This document shows, one piece after another, positions 16,285 through 25,900 of a stretch of DNA of 64,000 nt (position 1 is its first letter; each line of letters begins with the position of its first letter). The position numbers were made by a program, and so were the translations under genes. The notes beneath the pieces were generated by a model, which was given only the letters and a program-made list of their open reading frames with translations, searched no databases and had not been told where the DNA came from. The stretch comes from Pseudomonas putida (GTDB taxonomy: Bacteria > Pseudomonadota > Gammaproteobacteria > Pseudomonadales > Pseudomonadaceae), in the NCBI RefSeq assembly GCF_002741075.1, contig NZ_CP016634.1, positions 3,378,001-3,442,000 on the forward strand, given 5' to 3'.

Positions 16285-18471
16285 ATGCGCCGCCTGCTGT
16301 TCTGCCTTTTGCTGACACTCACCAGCTTCACCGTCCTGGCCACTGAAGCCGCCCGGCCCAAGGTAGGCCTGGTGTTGTCCGGAGGCGCTGCCCGGGGCCT
16401 TGCCCATATCGGCGTGCTCAAGGCCCTGGAGGAGCAAGGCGTACGCATCGACGCTATCGCCGGCACCAGCATGGGCGCGGTGATCGGTGGGCTGTATGCC
16501 TCCGGCTACAGCGTCGAGGAACTCGAGAAGCTCGCCACCACGCTCGACTGGCAGCAGGCGCTGTCCGATGCCCCGCCACGCAAGGACGTGCCGTTCCGCC
16601 GCAAGCAAGACGACCGCGATTTCCTGGTCAAGCAAAAGCTCAGCTTTCGCGACGACGGCAGCCTCGGCCTGCCGCTGGGCGTGATCCAGGGCCAGAACCT
16701 CTCCCTGCTGCTGGAAAGCAAGCTGGCCCACACTGCCGACACCCGCGATTTCGACAAACTGCCGATCCCCTTCCGCGCCGTAGCCACCGACATCGCCAGC
16801 GGCGAGAAGGTGGTGTTCAGCCGCGGGCACCTGCCACAGGTGATCCGCGCCAGCATGTCGATCCCGGCCGTGTTCGCCCCGGTCGAACTCGACGGCCGTC
16901 TCTTGGTGGATGGCGGCATGGTCGACAACATTCCCGTCGATGTCGCGCGGGACATGGGGGTGGACCTGGCCATCGTGGTCGACATCGGCACCCCCTTGCG
17001 TGATCGCAAACAGCTGGCCACGGTGGTCGACGTGCTCAACCAGTCGATCACCTTGATGACCCGGCGCAACTCCGAGGAGCAACTGGCCAGCCTGCATCAG
17101 GACGACGTCCTGATCCAGCCTTCGCTCGCCGCCTTCGGCGTGACCGATTTCGGCCGTGCCCAGGACATGATCGATGCCGGCTATCGCGCCGCCCGGGCCA
17201 TGGACAACCGCCTGGCCAGCCTGCGCCGTGACGAGGGCGACACAGGCCTTGCGGTGGCCCGTTCGCCACGCCAGCGCCGGCCGATCATCACCGCGATCAA
17301 GGTAGAGAACGATTCGAAGGTCAGCGACGACGTGATCCGCTACTACATCCGCCAACCCCTGGGCGCCCCTCTGGAGTTGGACCGCCTGCAGACCGACATG
17401 GGCACCCTGTACGGCCTGGACTACTTCGACCGGGTGCAGTACCGCGTGGTCCACAAGGGCGACGATAACACCCTGGTGATCAACGCCCGCGGCAAGCGTG
17501 GCGGCACCGACTACCTGCGTCTGGGCCTGAACCTGTCGGACGACATGCGTGGTGACAGCGCCTTCAACCTCGGCGCCAGCTATCGAGTCAATGGCATCAA
17601 CCGGTTGGGCGCCGAGTGGCTGACCCGCGCCCAGATCGGCGACCAGCAGGAGCTCTACAGCGAGTTCTACCAGCCGCTGGATGTGGGCTCACGCTACTTC
17701 GTCGCACCCTATCTGGACTTCGGCTCACAGAACATCGAGGCGACCCTGGACAACGACCCGATCGCAGAATACCGCCTGGAGCGCTACGGTTTCGGCCTCA
17801 ACCTCGGCCGACAGATCGGCACCTACGGCGAAGTGCGGGTGGGGGTGGGCAAAGCCTGGGGCGAGGCCGAGGTGCGCATCGGCGACCAGGACCTGCCCAG
17901 CGTCAGCTTCAACGAAGGCTTCTACGAACTGAAGTACTCCTTCGATACCTTCGACAATGTGTACTTCCCTCACAGCGGTGAAGACATCGGGCTGGCCTTG
18001 CGCAAGTATGACAGGTCCCTGGACTCGGACGACGACTACCGTCAATGGGAGCTCAAGCTGGACAAAGCCTTCAGCAGCGGGCCGCACAGCCTGGTGCTGG
18101 GCGGGCGCTACGGGCGCACCTTGGATGAGGCCCAGGTGGTGACCTCAAGCTTCGTGTTCGGCGGGGCCAGGCAGTTGTCGGGCTTTCGCCAGGACTCGGT
18201 GTCCGGGCAAAACATCAGCCTGATGCGTATGGTCTATTACCGCCGCCTCACGCCCCGCGCCTACCTGCCGCTGGACTTCCCGCTGTACCTGGGCGGCTCG
18301 CTCGAACGTGGCCGGGCCTGGAACAACGACAACGAATTCGACAGCGGGTACATCAATGCAGCGAGCATCTTCCTGGGCCTGGAAACACCGTTGGGGCCGT
18401 TGAACATCAGCTATGGAGCCAACGATGAGCATCAGAAGGCGGTGTACCTGAATCTGGGGCATACCTTCTAA
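16285..18471 (+). CDS. plpD: Patatin-like phospholipase autotransporter, PlpD type (type Vd secretion)
   Basis: 728 residues, the same size as P. aeruginosa PlpD. Signal peptide (1-~21), then a patatin domain with oxyanion loop SGGAARG (32-38), nucleophile Ser62 in GTSMG and the dyad aspartate Asp209 in VDGG. A POTRA-like segment (~335-405) and a C-terminal 16-strand Omp85/BamA-like barrel follow, ending in the aromatic YLNLGHTF. In characterised members the lipase (A1 activity, phospholipid binding) is secreted or displayed through its own barrel. The ATG at 16285 is preferred because it begins the signal peptide. Confidence 0.92.
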   Translation: MRRLLFCLLLTLTSFTVLATEAARPKVGLVLSGGAARGLAHIGVLKALEEQGVRIDAIAGTSMGAVIGGLYASGYSVEELEKLATTLDWQQALSDAPPRKDVPFRRKQDDRDFLVKQKLSFRDDGSLGLPLGVIQGQNLSLLLESKLAHTADTRDFDKLPIPFRAVATDIASGEKVVFSRGHLPQVIRASMSIPAVFAPVELDGRLLVDGGMVDNIPVDVARDMGVDLAIVVDIGTPLRDRKQLATVVDVLNQSITLMTRRNSEEQLASLHQDDVLIQPSLAAFGVTDFGRAQDMIDAGYRAARAMDNRLASLRRDEGDTGLAVARSPRQRRPIITAIKVENDSKVSDDVIRYYIRQPLGAPLELDRLQTDMGTLYGLDYFDRVQYRVVHKGDDNTLVINARGKRGGTDYLRLGLNLSDDMRGDSAFNLGASYRVNGINRLGAEWLTRAQIGDQQELYSEFYQPLDVGSRYFVAPYLDFGSQNIEATLDNDPIAEYRLERYGFGLNLGRQIGTYGEVRVGVGKAWGEAEVRIGDQDLPSVSFNEGFYELKYSFDTFDNVYFPHSGEDIGLALRKYDRSLDSDDDYRQWELKLDKAFSSGPHSLVLGGRYGRTLDEAQVVTSSFVFGGARQLSGFRQDSVSGQNISLMRMVYYRRLTPRAYLPLDFPLYLGGSLERGRAWNNDNEFDSGYINAASIFLGLETPLGPLNISYGANDEHQKAVYLNLGHTF

Positions 18472-18476
18472 AGCCA

Positions 18477-18499
18477 GTGGGGCCGCCTCGCGGCCCCAC
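18477..18499. terminator. Bidirectional hairpin between plpD and marR
   Basis: A perfect 10-bp inverted repeat, GTGGGGCCGC-CTC-GCGGCCCCAC, starts 6 bases after the plpD stop and 12 bases before the marR-type stop. No long T-run is present on either side. Confidence 0.6.
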
Positions 18500-18510
18500 A
18501 GGGCATGAAG

Positions 18511-18948
18511 TCAGGATTTTTCGAGGTTGGCGAGAATCTTCGCATGCACTCGCATGCAGACTTCCAAGTCGGCCTCGTCGACCCCTGTGAACAACTCCAG
18601 GCGCAGGGCGTTGGCGATGGTCTCGATCTGCTCGATCAGCGGCTTGGCCGGCGGGCACAGCAAAATTTTCTTCGCTCGCCGGTCCTCCATCACCGCCTGA
18701 CGCCGCACCAACCCCTGACTCTCCAGACTGTCGAGCAACCGCGCGAGCGTCGGTCCCTCGACCCCTACGCTCTGGGCCAGCTCACGCTGGGTCGGGGCCT
18801 CTTCGAAGCGGGCCAGGTGCAGCAGCACCAACCAGCGTGCCTGGGACAGGTTGAGGCCGGCAAGGCGGCGGTCCAGCTCGGCGCGCCAGCCACGGGACAT
18901 CTGGGCCAGCTGCATGCCGAAGCGGTGTTGGTTATCGGTCAGGGGCAT
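18511..18948 (-). CDS. MarR/SlyA-family transcriptional regulator
   Basis: 145 residues. Winged helix-turn-helix: LSQARWLVLLHLARFEEAP, TQRELAQSVGVEGPTLARLL recognition region, SLESQGLVRRQAVMEDRRAKKILL wing with the conserved DRR. The family usually represses efflux or stress genes and is released by phenolic ligands or oxidation. Its own upstream region holds a 6-bp-arm palindrome (18975-18988), suggesting autoregulation. The next gene on the same strand is recQ, so no target can be named from context. Confidence 0.9.
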   Translation of the reverse strand: MPLTDNQHRFGMQLAQMSRGWRAELDRRLAGLNLSQARWLVLLHLARFEEAPTQRELAQSVGVEGPTLARLLDSLESQGLVRRQAVMEDRRAKKILLCPPAKPLIEQIETIANALRLELFTGVDEADLEVCMRVHAKILANLEKS

Positions 18949-18974
18949 AAGCGACTCTATGAACAGAACTAATT

Positions 18975-18988
18975 ATTAGCCAGCTAAT
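18975..18988. promoter_or_regulatory. Putative MarR autoregulatory operator
   Basis: ATTAGC-CA-GCTAAT forms a perfect inverted repeat 27 bases before the marR ATG, inside an AT-rich pocket (TAATTATTAG). MarR/SlyA proteins bind AT-rich palindromes of this size, and the position would block the promoter. Confidence 0.5.
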
Positions 18989-19064
18989 CATGCCCGACGC
19001 CAACAGGCAAGGCTGCGGCGCGGGGGAATCTCCGATATTCGTCAAAAAGCGTGACGAGGGTCAG

Positions 19065-21203
19065 TCACAGCTCGAACTCCGCGGCCAGGGCCGCACGCAC
19101 ACAATGCAACACGCCTTCCGGTACACGCTGGCCGAACAACGGCGACACCACCGATACCGGCGGCAGTTCGCCCTCGCCGTCAAGGAAGGCATCCTGCACT
19201 TCCATCAGCAGGTCTTCAGGCAGGTCCAAGGCTTGCTCCAGGCTCAACTCCTGACGGCCAAGGGCCTCGGCCAGCAGGCTGTAGACGTTCTTTTCACTGC
19301 AATTGAGCTGGCCGGCGATCTGCGCCGGGGTCATGCCGGCACGGGCCAGACTGACCAGCTCGTGACGCAGGTCGAGCACCACCTTCGGCGCTTCATCCCC
19401 CGAGCCGCCATTGAGCACCCCAAGGAAGGCCTCGCCATAACGCTCCAGCTTGCGTGCACCGACGCCGCTGACCTGGGCCATGTCGCTGAGGCTGGTGGGT
19501 TGGCTGCGCAGCATTTCCAACAGGGTCGAATCGGGGAAGATGACATAGGGCGGCACGCTGTGCTCCTCGGCCAGCTTGCGCCGCAGGGCTCGCAGCGCCT
19601 CCCAGAGCTCGCGCTCCTCGGCACGTACCAGTTGGCTGGCAGGACTGCCGCCGCCAGGGGATTTGGCCACGGTCTGTGGTTTGAGGTCACGGCGCAATTG
19701 CAGGGTGACTTCACCTCGCAGCAACGGGCGGCAACTGTCGGACAACCGCAGCCCGCCATAACCCTCCAGGTCGATGTCGACCAGTGCGCGTGCCACCAGT
19801 TGGCGGAACAACGACCGCCACTCGTGCTCGCTCAGGGACTTGCCGACACCGAACACCGAAAGCTTTTCGTGGCCGAAATTGCGCACCTTCTCCGTGTCCT
19901 TGCCCACCAGCACATCGATCAGGTGGCCCACGCCATAGCGCTGACCGGTGCGGTACACCGCCGACAGCGCCTGGCGGGCGGGCTCGGTGGCATCCCAGGT
20001 CTGTACCTGGTCGACGCAATTGTCGCAATGGCCGCAGGGCTGTTCGAGCACTTCGTCGAAGTAGGCCAGCAGCGACTGACGGCGGCAGCGGGTTTCTTCG
20101 CACAGGGCCAGCATGGCGTCGAGCTTGTGCTGCTCGACACGCTTGTGACGCTCGTCGCCTTCGGAGTTCTGCAGCATCTGCTTGAGCATCACCATGTCTT
20201 GCAGGCCGTAGGCCATCCAGGCGTCCGACGGCAGGCCGTCACGGCCAGCACGGCCGGTTTCCTGGTAGTAGGCTTCCATCGACTTGGGCAGGTCAAGGTG
20301 GGCGACGAAGCGGACGTTGGGCTTGTCGATGCCCATGCCGAAGGCAATGGTGGCGACCATGATCAAGCCCTCCTCGTTGAGGAAGCGGTGCTGGTTGGCC
20401 GCACGGGTCTCGGCGGCGAGGCCGGCGTGATAAGGCAGGGCCGGGAAGCCCTGCTCACAGAGGAACGCAGCGGTCTCGTCGACTTTCTTGCGCGACAGGC
20501 AATAGACGATACCGGCGTTGCCCCGGCGCTCGCCGAGAAACGCCATCAACTGCTTGCGCGGTGCCTCCTTGGGCACGATGCGATAGAAGATGTTGGGCCG
20601 GTCGAAACTCGACAGGAATCGCTCGGCGCCCTGCAGGTGCAGGCGCTGGACGATCTCTTCGCGAGTACGCATGTCGGCCGTTGCGGTGAGGGCGATGCGT
20701 GGCACCTGGGGGAACAGCTCGGCCAGCTGGCCCAGTTGCAGATACTCGGGACGGAAGTCGTGGCCCCACTGCGAGACGCAGTGGGCCTCGTCGATGGCGA
20801 ACAGGGCGATGTCCAGGGTACGCAGGAATTCCAGCATGCGTGGCTGCACCAGACGCTCGGGCGCCAGGTAGAGCATCTTCACCTCGCCACGACGCAGGCG
20901 ACCGGCCAGCTCACGCTGTTGCTCGGCACTCAGGGTCGAATTCAGCGCAGCGGCTGCCACACCTAGCTCATCGAGGGTGGCAACCTGATCGTCCATCAGC
21001 GCGATCAGCGGTGACACCACGACGGCAAGGCCCGGGCGCAGCAAGGCCGGCACCTGGAAGCACAGGGACTTGCCACCGCCGGTGGGCATCAGCACCAGGG
21101 CATCGCCACCACTGGCCACGCATTCGATGATCGCTGCCTGGCGCCCCCGGAAACTGTCGTAGCCGAAGATGTCCTTGAGGACGCGCTGAGCCTGTTCGAG
21201 CAT
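19065..21203 (-). CDS. recQ: ATP-dependent DNA helicase RecQ
   Basis: 712 residues, about 100 longer than E. coli RecQ. A 3'-5' helicase acting in RecF-pathway recombination and fork repair. Helicase motifs: FRGRQAAI (0), [16 protein letters not shown] (I), [15 protein letters not shown] (II), LTATAD (III), YCLSRKKV (IV), [17 protein letters not shown] (V), [12 protein letters not shown] (VI). A zinc-binding cysteine set (CRRQ...CGHCDNC), the RQC winged helix, an HRDC domain ([21 protein letters not shown]) and an extra C-terminal helix-turn-helix ([20 protein letters not shown]) follow. The start at 21203 gives [20 protein letters not shown]; the RBS is only GGAGTTTCCA. Confidence 0.95.
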   Translation of the reverse strand: MLEQAQRVLKDIFGYDSFRGRQAAIIECVASGGDALVLMPTGGGKSLCFQVPALLRPGLAVVVSPLIALMDDQVATLDELGVAAAALNSTLSAEQQRELAGRLRRGEVKMLYLAPERLVQPRMLEFLRTLDIALFAIDEAHCVSQWGHDFRPEYLQLGQLAELFPQVPRIALTATADMRTREEIVQRLHLQGAERFLSSFDRPNIFYRIVPKEAPRKQLMAFLGERRGNAGIVYCLSRKKVDETAAFLCEQGFPALPYHAGLAAETRAANQHRFLNEEGLIMVATIAFGMGIDKPNVRFVAHLDLPKSMEAYYQETGRAGRDGLPSDAWMAYGLQDMVMLKQMLQNSEGDERHKRVEQHKLDAMLALCEETRCRRQSLLAYFDEVLEQPCGHCDNCVDQVQTWDATEPARQALSAVYRTGQRYGVGHLIDVLVGKDTEKVRNFGHEKLSVFGVGKSLSEHEWRSLFRQLVARALVDIDLEGYGGLRLSDSCRPLLRGEVTLQLRRDLKPQTVAKSPGGGSPASQLVRAEERELWEALRALRRKLAEEHSVPPYVIFPDSTLLEMLRSQPTSLSDMAQVSGVGARKLERYGEAFLGVLNGGSGDEAPKVVLDLRHELVSLARAGMTPAQIAGQLNCSEKNVYSLLAEALGRQELSLEQALDLPEDLLMEVQDAFLDGEGELPPVSVVSPLFGQRVPEGVLHCVRAALAAEFEL

Positions 21204-21460
21204 TGGAAACTCCAAAATCGCCGTACCATCCTGGACACAGGCTGGACGAAAAATCCGCTGGACACACTTGCCAATCCGTAAGCGGCTTTTGCCGGAATGC
21301 CGGGAAACGACACCCCTGGATGAAAAATCGCGCATTATACCCCACTGCCCGTTCATGCAGGATGCCTTGGCAGCTTCCCCGCGACAGACGTTCCCTTTGC
21401 CCCCCAGCCGCCGCAAGGTGCTAGAATTCGTTATCGTTTATTCCCCAAGGTAGCCCTGTA

Positions 21461-22048
21461 ATGTCCTTCGCCGAGCAACTGACCCGCCTGCAAGCCTTCC
21501 TCGACGCCGACGAGCTGCACGAAGAAGCGCTGGACTACGTCGCCGCCCATGGCTACCTGACCGCGCTGTCGATCTGCTCCGAGGACGTTCCCGAGCGCGA
21601 ATGGATCGACGCCTTGTTCGCTGAAGAGCCCCACTACACCAGCGACGCCCAGCGCACCGAGATCGAGGCGACCCTGGTGGCGCTCAAGGCGCATATCGGC
21701 CGTCAGTTGGCCAGCGACGACGAGTTCGAGCTGCCTTGCGACCTGGACCTGACCGACGAGCCGGACGACTCCGACCTGCGCGGCTGGTGCATCGGCTTCA
21801 TGGAAGGGGTATTCCTGCGCGAGGAAGCCTGGTTCGAGAACGCCGAGGAAGAAGTCAGCGAAATGCTGCTGCCGATCATGGTCGGCTCGGGCCTGTTCGA
21901 CGAGCAGCCGGAGTTCGAGGACATCGCCCGCAACGCCAGCCTGCAGGACGACATGATCGTGCAGATCCCCGAGGCGCTGACCGCGCTGTTCCTGCTGCTG
22001 CACGCCCCAGACGAGAAGCCTGCCCTGCTCAAGCCGCGCCACCACTAA
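21461..22048 (+). CDS. YgfB/YecA-family (UPF0149) protein
   Basis: 195 residues, acidic and all-helical. Matches UPF0149: FLDADELHEEALDYVAAHGYLTAL at the start, then LRGWCIGFMEGVFLREEAW. The C-terminal SEC-C zinc tail of YecA is absent, so this is the YgfB-like form; it is not the ygfB next to pepP. Molecular role unclear. It is divergent from recQ across 257 bases and overlaps closely with the ybaN-like gene, 7 bases downstream. Confidence 0.85.
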   Translation: MSFAEQLTRLQAFLDADELHEEALDYVAAHGYLTALSICSEDVPEREWIDALFAEEPHYTSDAQRTEIEATLVALKAHIGRQLASDDEFELPCDLDLTDEPDDSDLRGWCIGFMEGVFLREEAWFENAEEEVSEMLLPIMVGSGLFDEQPEFEDIARNASLQDDMIVQIPEALTALFLLLHAPDEKPALLKPRHH

Positions 22049-22055
22049 GGTGGCC

Positions 22056-22421
22056 ATGCGCTACCTGTTGCTGGCCATCGGCTGGCTCAGCGTTGCGCTG
22101 GGGGTGGTGGGGATTTTCCTGCCGGTACTGCCCACCACCCCTTTCCTGCTCCTGGCCGCAGCCTGCTTCGCGCGCAGCTCGCCGCGCTTTCACGATTGGT
22201 TGATCAACCACCCCAAGTTAGGCCCGTGGATCCGCGATTACCTCAGCGGCGAAGGCATCCCGCTCAAGGGCAAGGTCTATGCCATCGGCCTGATGTGGGC
22301 GAGTATCGGCCTGTCCTGCTACCTGGTGCCTCTGTTCTGGGCACGGGCCTTCATGCTCACCAGCGCCGTGCTGGTGAGCCTGTACATTCTCAAGCAAAAG
22401 ACCCTGCGCCGGCCTGGTTGA
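22056..22421 (+). CDS. YbaN-like DUF454 inner-membrane protein
   Basis: 121 residues, three to four membrane segments. DUF454 hallmarks: WLSVALGVVGIFLPVLPTTP, the FLLLAAACFARSSPRFHDWL helix, and the NHPKLGPWIRDY loop. Function unknown; in E. coli it lies next to priC/apt. The ATG at 22056 follows an AAGG 5 bases upstream that overlaps the preceding stop; a GTG at 22050 is an alternative. It is convergent with the cupin gene, 3 bases apart. Confidence 0.88.
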   Translation: MRYLLLAIGWLSVALGVVGIFLPVLPTTPFLLLAAACFARSSPRFHDWLINHPKLGPWIRDYLSGEGIPLKGKVYAIGLMWASIGLSCYLVPLFWARAFMLTSAVLVSLYILKQKTLRRPG

Positions 22422-22424
22422 CGC

Positions 22425-22766
22425 TCAATCGCTGAGCAACGACGGCTCGGACTCCACCACCAGCAACAGGCAACCCCCAGGCGAACGCAGCCAGTGCTCG
22501 GAGCCTGCGGCATACACCAGACTGTCACCCGCGCGAAACACCTGACCGTCGACATCCATGACTTCACCTTCCAGCACCTGCAGCAATTCGGTGGCGGCAT
22601 GTCGATGCGGCACCGAGCGGCTGCCGGGCGCCATTTTCATCCAGTAAGCCTGCCAGGAGCCGGTGTCGGCCAAGGTTTTCCAGCTGACGCCTTCCAGACG
22701 CTGACCGCCCAGGAGCATGGGCTGCCATAGGGCCTGGCTGGGGGAATGGGTTTCGCGTTGGGGCAT
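22425..22766 (-). CDS. Cupin-domain protein (ChrR/cupin_7-like)
   Basis: 113 residues, single cupin barrel. Metal-binding motif 1 reads PGSRSVPHRHAATELLQVLEG, with H-x-H followed by Glu, and the second motif is degenerate (GDSLVYAAGSEHWLRSP). It has the ChrR-type pattern of small cupins that bind Zn or Fe and act as sensors, isomerases or storage domains; function cannot be decided. The ATG at 22764-22766 is chosen for GGAG 9 bases upstream; the frame is open further upstream without a good start. It shares its promoter side with the 3' end of the adhesin gene. Confidence 0.8.
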   Translation of the reverse strand: MPQRETHSPSQALWQPMLLGGQRLEGVSWKTLADTGSWQAYWMKMAPGSRSVPHRHAATELLQVLEGEVMDVDGQVFRAGDSLVYAAGSEHWLRSPGGCLLLVVESEPSLLSD

Positions 22767-22877
22767 GTGGGCTGACTCCGAGGTGGGCTCGAAGCACAGT
22801 CTATGAGGCTGAAGCAGGCCCGGCGCTGCAGGTGCGACCAGGGCATATGCCCAGGCGTCGCACGTGCCTTGATAGTC

Positions 22878-22903
22878 GAGCCCGCTCCTGGAGGAGCGGG
22901 CTC
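22878..22903. terminator. Hairpin at the 3' end of the adhesin gene
   Basis: Perfect 11-bp inverted repeat, GAGCCCGCTCC-TGGA-GGAGCGGGCTC, 40 bases past the adhesin stop. It lacks a clear T-run but is a REP-like, strong hairpin that could stop or stabilise the long adhesin transcript. Confidence 0.6.
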
Positions 22904-22942
22904 GCACGGTGATTGGGCCGCCTCTCACACCACCTGGATCAC

Positions 22943-25900
22943 TCAGACAGTGTCCACCTTCAACGAATGATCATTGAGCATCCCGTTGATGATGGTCGCC
23001 GTGTCCTGCCCCGAGGCGATCACCCCACCCGCGCCGGCCGTGACGCCATAGTGCTGCGCCAGATCGACCCCGGCCAGCTCGATGGTCTGGGTGGGCGCGG
23101 CGCCCGCCACACTGCTGACTTCGATGGTCGAGACCACATTGGTGCCGGTACCGGTGACTTTGAAATGCAGGTAGTCATCCAGCGAGGCGGAGGTAGCCTG
23201 TTCGCCCTGAAGCAATTGCGACAGGTCAAGGCGGTCGCTGCCGGGGGTGAAGTCGCTCACGGTGTCGTGCCCCACATCCCCCTTTTGCCAGACAAAGGTG
23301 TCGTTACCGCCACCGCCGGTGAGCCGGTCATTGCCCAAGCCGCCAATGAGCACGTTGTTGCCGCCATCGCCAATCAGGATGTCGTTGTAGTCAGAACCGA
23401 TGAGGTTCTCGATGCCATTGAGGGTATCGATACCGGCTCCCCCGGTATCCTGCGCACCGGTGAGGTTCAGGTTGACGGTCACTGCACCAGTGGCCGAGGC
23501 GTAGCTGGCCGTATCAATGCCCGCCCCCCCGTCGAGCAGATCATTGCCCGGGCCACCGATCAGCAGGTCATTGCCCTCCCCGCCATAGAGTTTGTCATCG
23601 CCACTGCCACCGACCAGCACATCGTTGCCAGCGGCACCGTGCAAGGTATCGTTGCCCGCGCCGGCCACCAGGGTGTCATTGTCGGCGGTGCCCGTGAGCA
23701 CGCTGCCCCCCTGATAGGTGATGTCGACATTGCCTGTCGCGCTGGCGCCGTGGCCATCACTCACCGTGTAGGTGCCGTTGTACACATCCTGCGCGGCATC
23801 GCTGTAGTCGATCGACATCGTCAGCAGGTAGTTCGCCGTGCCGTGGCTACCATTGCCGCTGGAGACATTGATCATGTGGATGGAGTACGTGCCGTCGTGG
23901 CTGGCGGTAAAACCCTTGTCGTTGTCGATAGCCTGGTAGCTGCCACCTTCGTCCTTCCACTCCATGGCGACCTGACTTGCCGACAAGTCATGGTGCAGGT
24001 TCAGGGTCTCGCCTTTCTTGAGGGTGACCGTCAATACATCCTGCGCGTTGGCGAAGTTGCCGTTGGGCGAGGCCAGGAAGCCGCTCACGATCAGCGCGGC
24101 CGCCATGCTGTCGGAGGTCCCGCGGAACTCGCTTCGCGCAAGGTCCCGAACCCGGTTGGGCAGGTTGCTGCCGATGCCATTGAACTCGATCACAGGGGTG
24201 TCGCTGCCCACCCCAAAGCCTGCGCCGTTGGCAGAGAACTGGGTGTCGAAATAGGTCGATGACACCGAGAGTTTGTCGTGGTCAGGGTCGCTGTCGTTGG
24301 CTAGCAAGGCTTCGGCAGGCACGGTAATCCCCGCGCCGGCGATATTGGTGATGATGTGGTCGGCACCGGCCACGGGAGGTGCATTCGTCGCTTGGGGCTC
24401 GCATATCCAGGGTTGGCTGTCCTGCACCTTGATGCTGACGGTGGTGGTGCTTTCATCACCGTCGGCGTCACGGATGGTGTAGACGAAGATGTCGGTCGCA
24501 CCCTCGCTGCCCACGCTATTGGGGTTGGCATGGTAGCTGGCGCTGCCGTCTGCATTGAGGATCAGGTAGCCATAGTTGCCCATGACCTGGGTGCCGACAT
24601 CACCATGCGCGGCGGTGGAGGTGTCACTACCCACGCGCACGCCAACCACGGCGTTGCCGTTGGCGGCCTTGTCCGCGCCCAGGTCGTCGTTGTACAGCAC
24701 GTTGCCGGTGACCACGCCGCCCTCGTGCACGATCGATTTCGAATCGGCAATGGCCTTGGGCACGTCATCGACAATGTTGATGACGATCTGACTGGTGATG
24801 GTGTTGCCCTGTTGATCCTTCGCCTGGTAAGTGAAAGTCTCGGTCGTAATGTTCGGGCCGTCGTTGCCACCGCCCGGGGTTTTAGGAGCCGAGGTCAGGG
24901 TGTAGGTATAAGTGCCGTCGCCGTTCAGATGAAGCTGTCCGTATTGTCCTGCAGCGTTGCCTAGCAGACTGTAAGTCAATGCACCGACCCCGCCTTGTAC
25001 CGCACCTGCCAGGGTGCCGGAGGCCGTTTCGCCGGTGGAGGTTGGATCGCTGCCGGTGACGTTGCCCGGGGCGAGGTCCTTGCCATCCTGGTTGAGGTCC
25101 AAGGCTTTTTCATACACCGTGACATCGCAGTCTGGGCCGCTCACCGACAGTGGATTGCCCTGCACATTGAGGGTGACGGTGGTGGTGCTTTCGTCGCCAT
25201 CAGCATCGCGGATGGTATAGACGAAGGTGTCGGTCGCACCGTTGCTGACCACGCTGCTGGGGTTGGCATGGTAGGTCGCAAAGCCATCGGCGTTGATCAC
25301 CAGGTAGCCGTAGTTGCCCATGACCTGGGTGCCGACGTCACCATGGGCCGAGGTCGAGGTATCGTTGCCTGCACGCACGCCGACCACGACATTACCGTTA
25401 GTGACCTTGTCCGCGCCCAGGACATCGTTGTACAGCACATCGCCACTTGCCATGCCGCCCACCTGTACGGTGGCTGAGTCGGCATTGGCCTTGGGCACGT
25501 CGTCGACGATGTTGATGACGATCTGGCTGGTGATTGTGTTGCCCAGCTGATCCTTCGCCTGATAGGTGAAGGTCTCGGTCAGGGTGTTCGGGCCATCGTT
25601 GGCGCCACCGGGAGTCTTCGGCGCCGAGGTCAGGGTGTAGGTGTAAGTGCCGTCGCCGTTCAGGTGAATCTGGCCGTATTGCCCGACGGCATTGCCCACC
25701 AAGGTGTAGGTCAATGCACCGACCCCGCCTTGCACCGCGCCGACCAGGGAGCCCGTTCCGGTCTCGCCCGTGGACGTGGGATCGCTGCCGGTGACGTTCC
25801 CGGCCGCCAGGTCCTTGCCGTCCTGGTTCAGGTCCAGGGCTTTTTCGTAGACCGTCACATCACGGTCCGCCCCGCTGACCGAGAGGCCGCTGTCCAGCAC

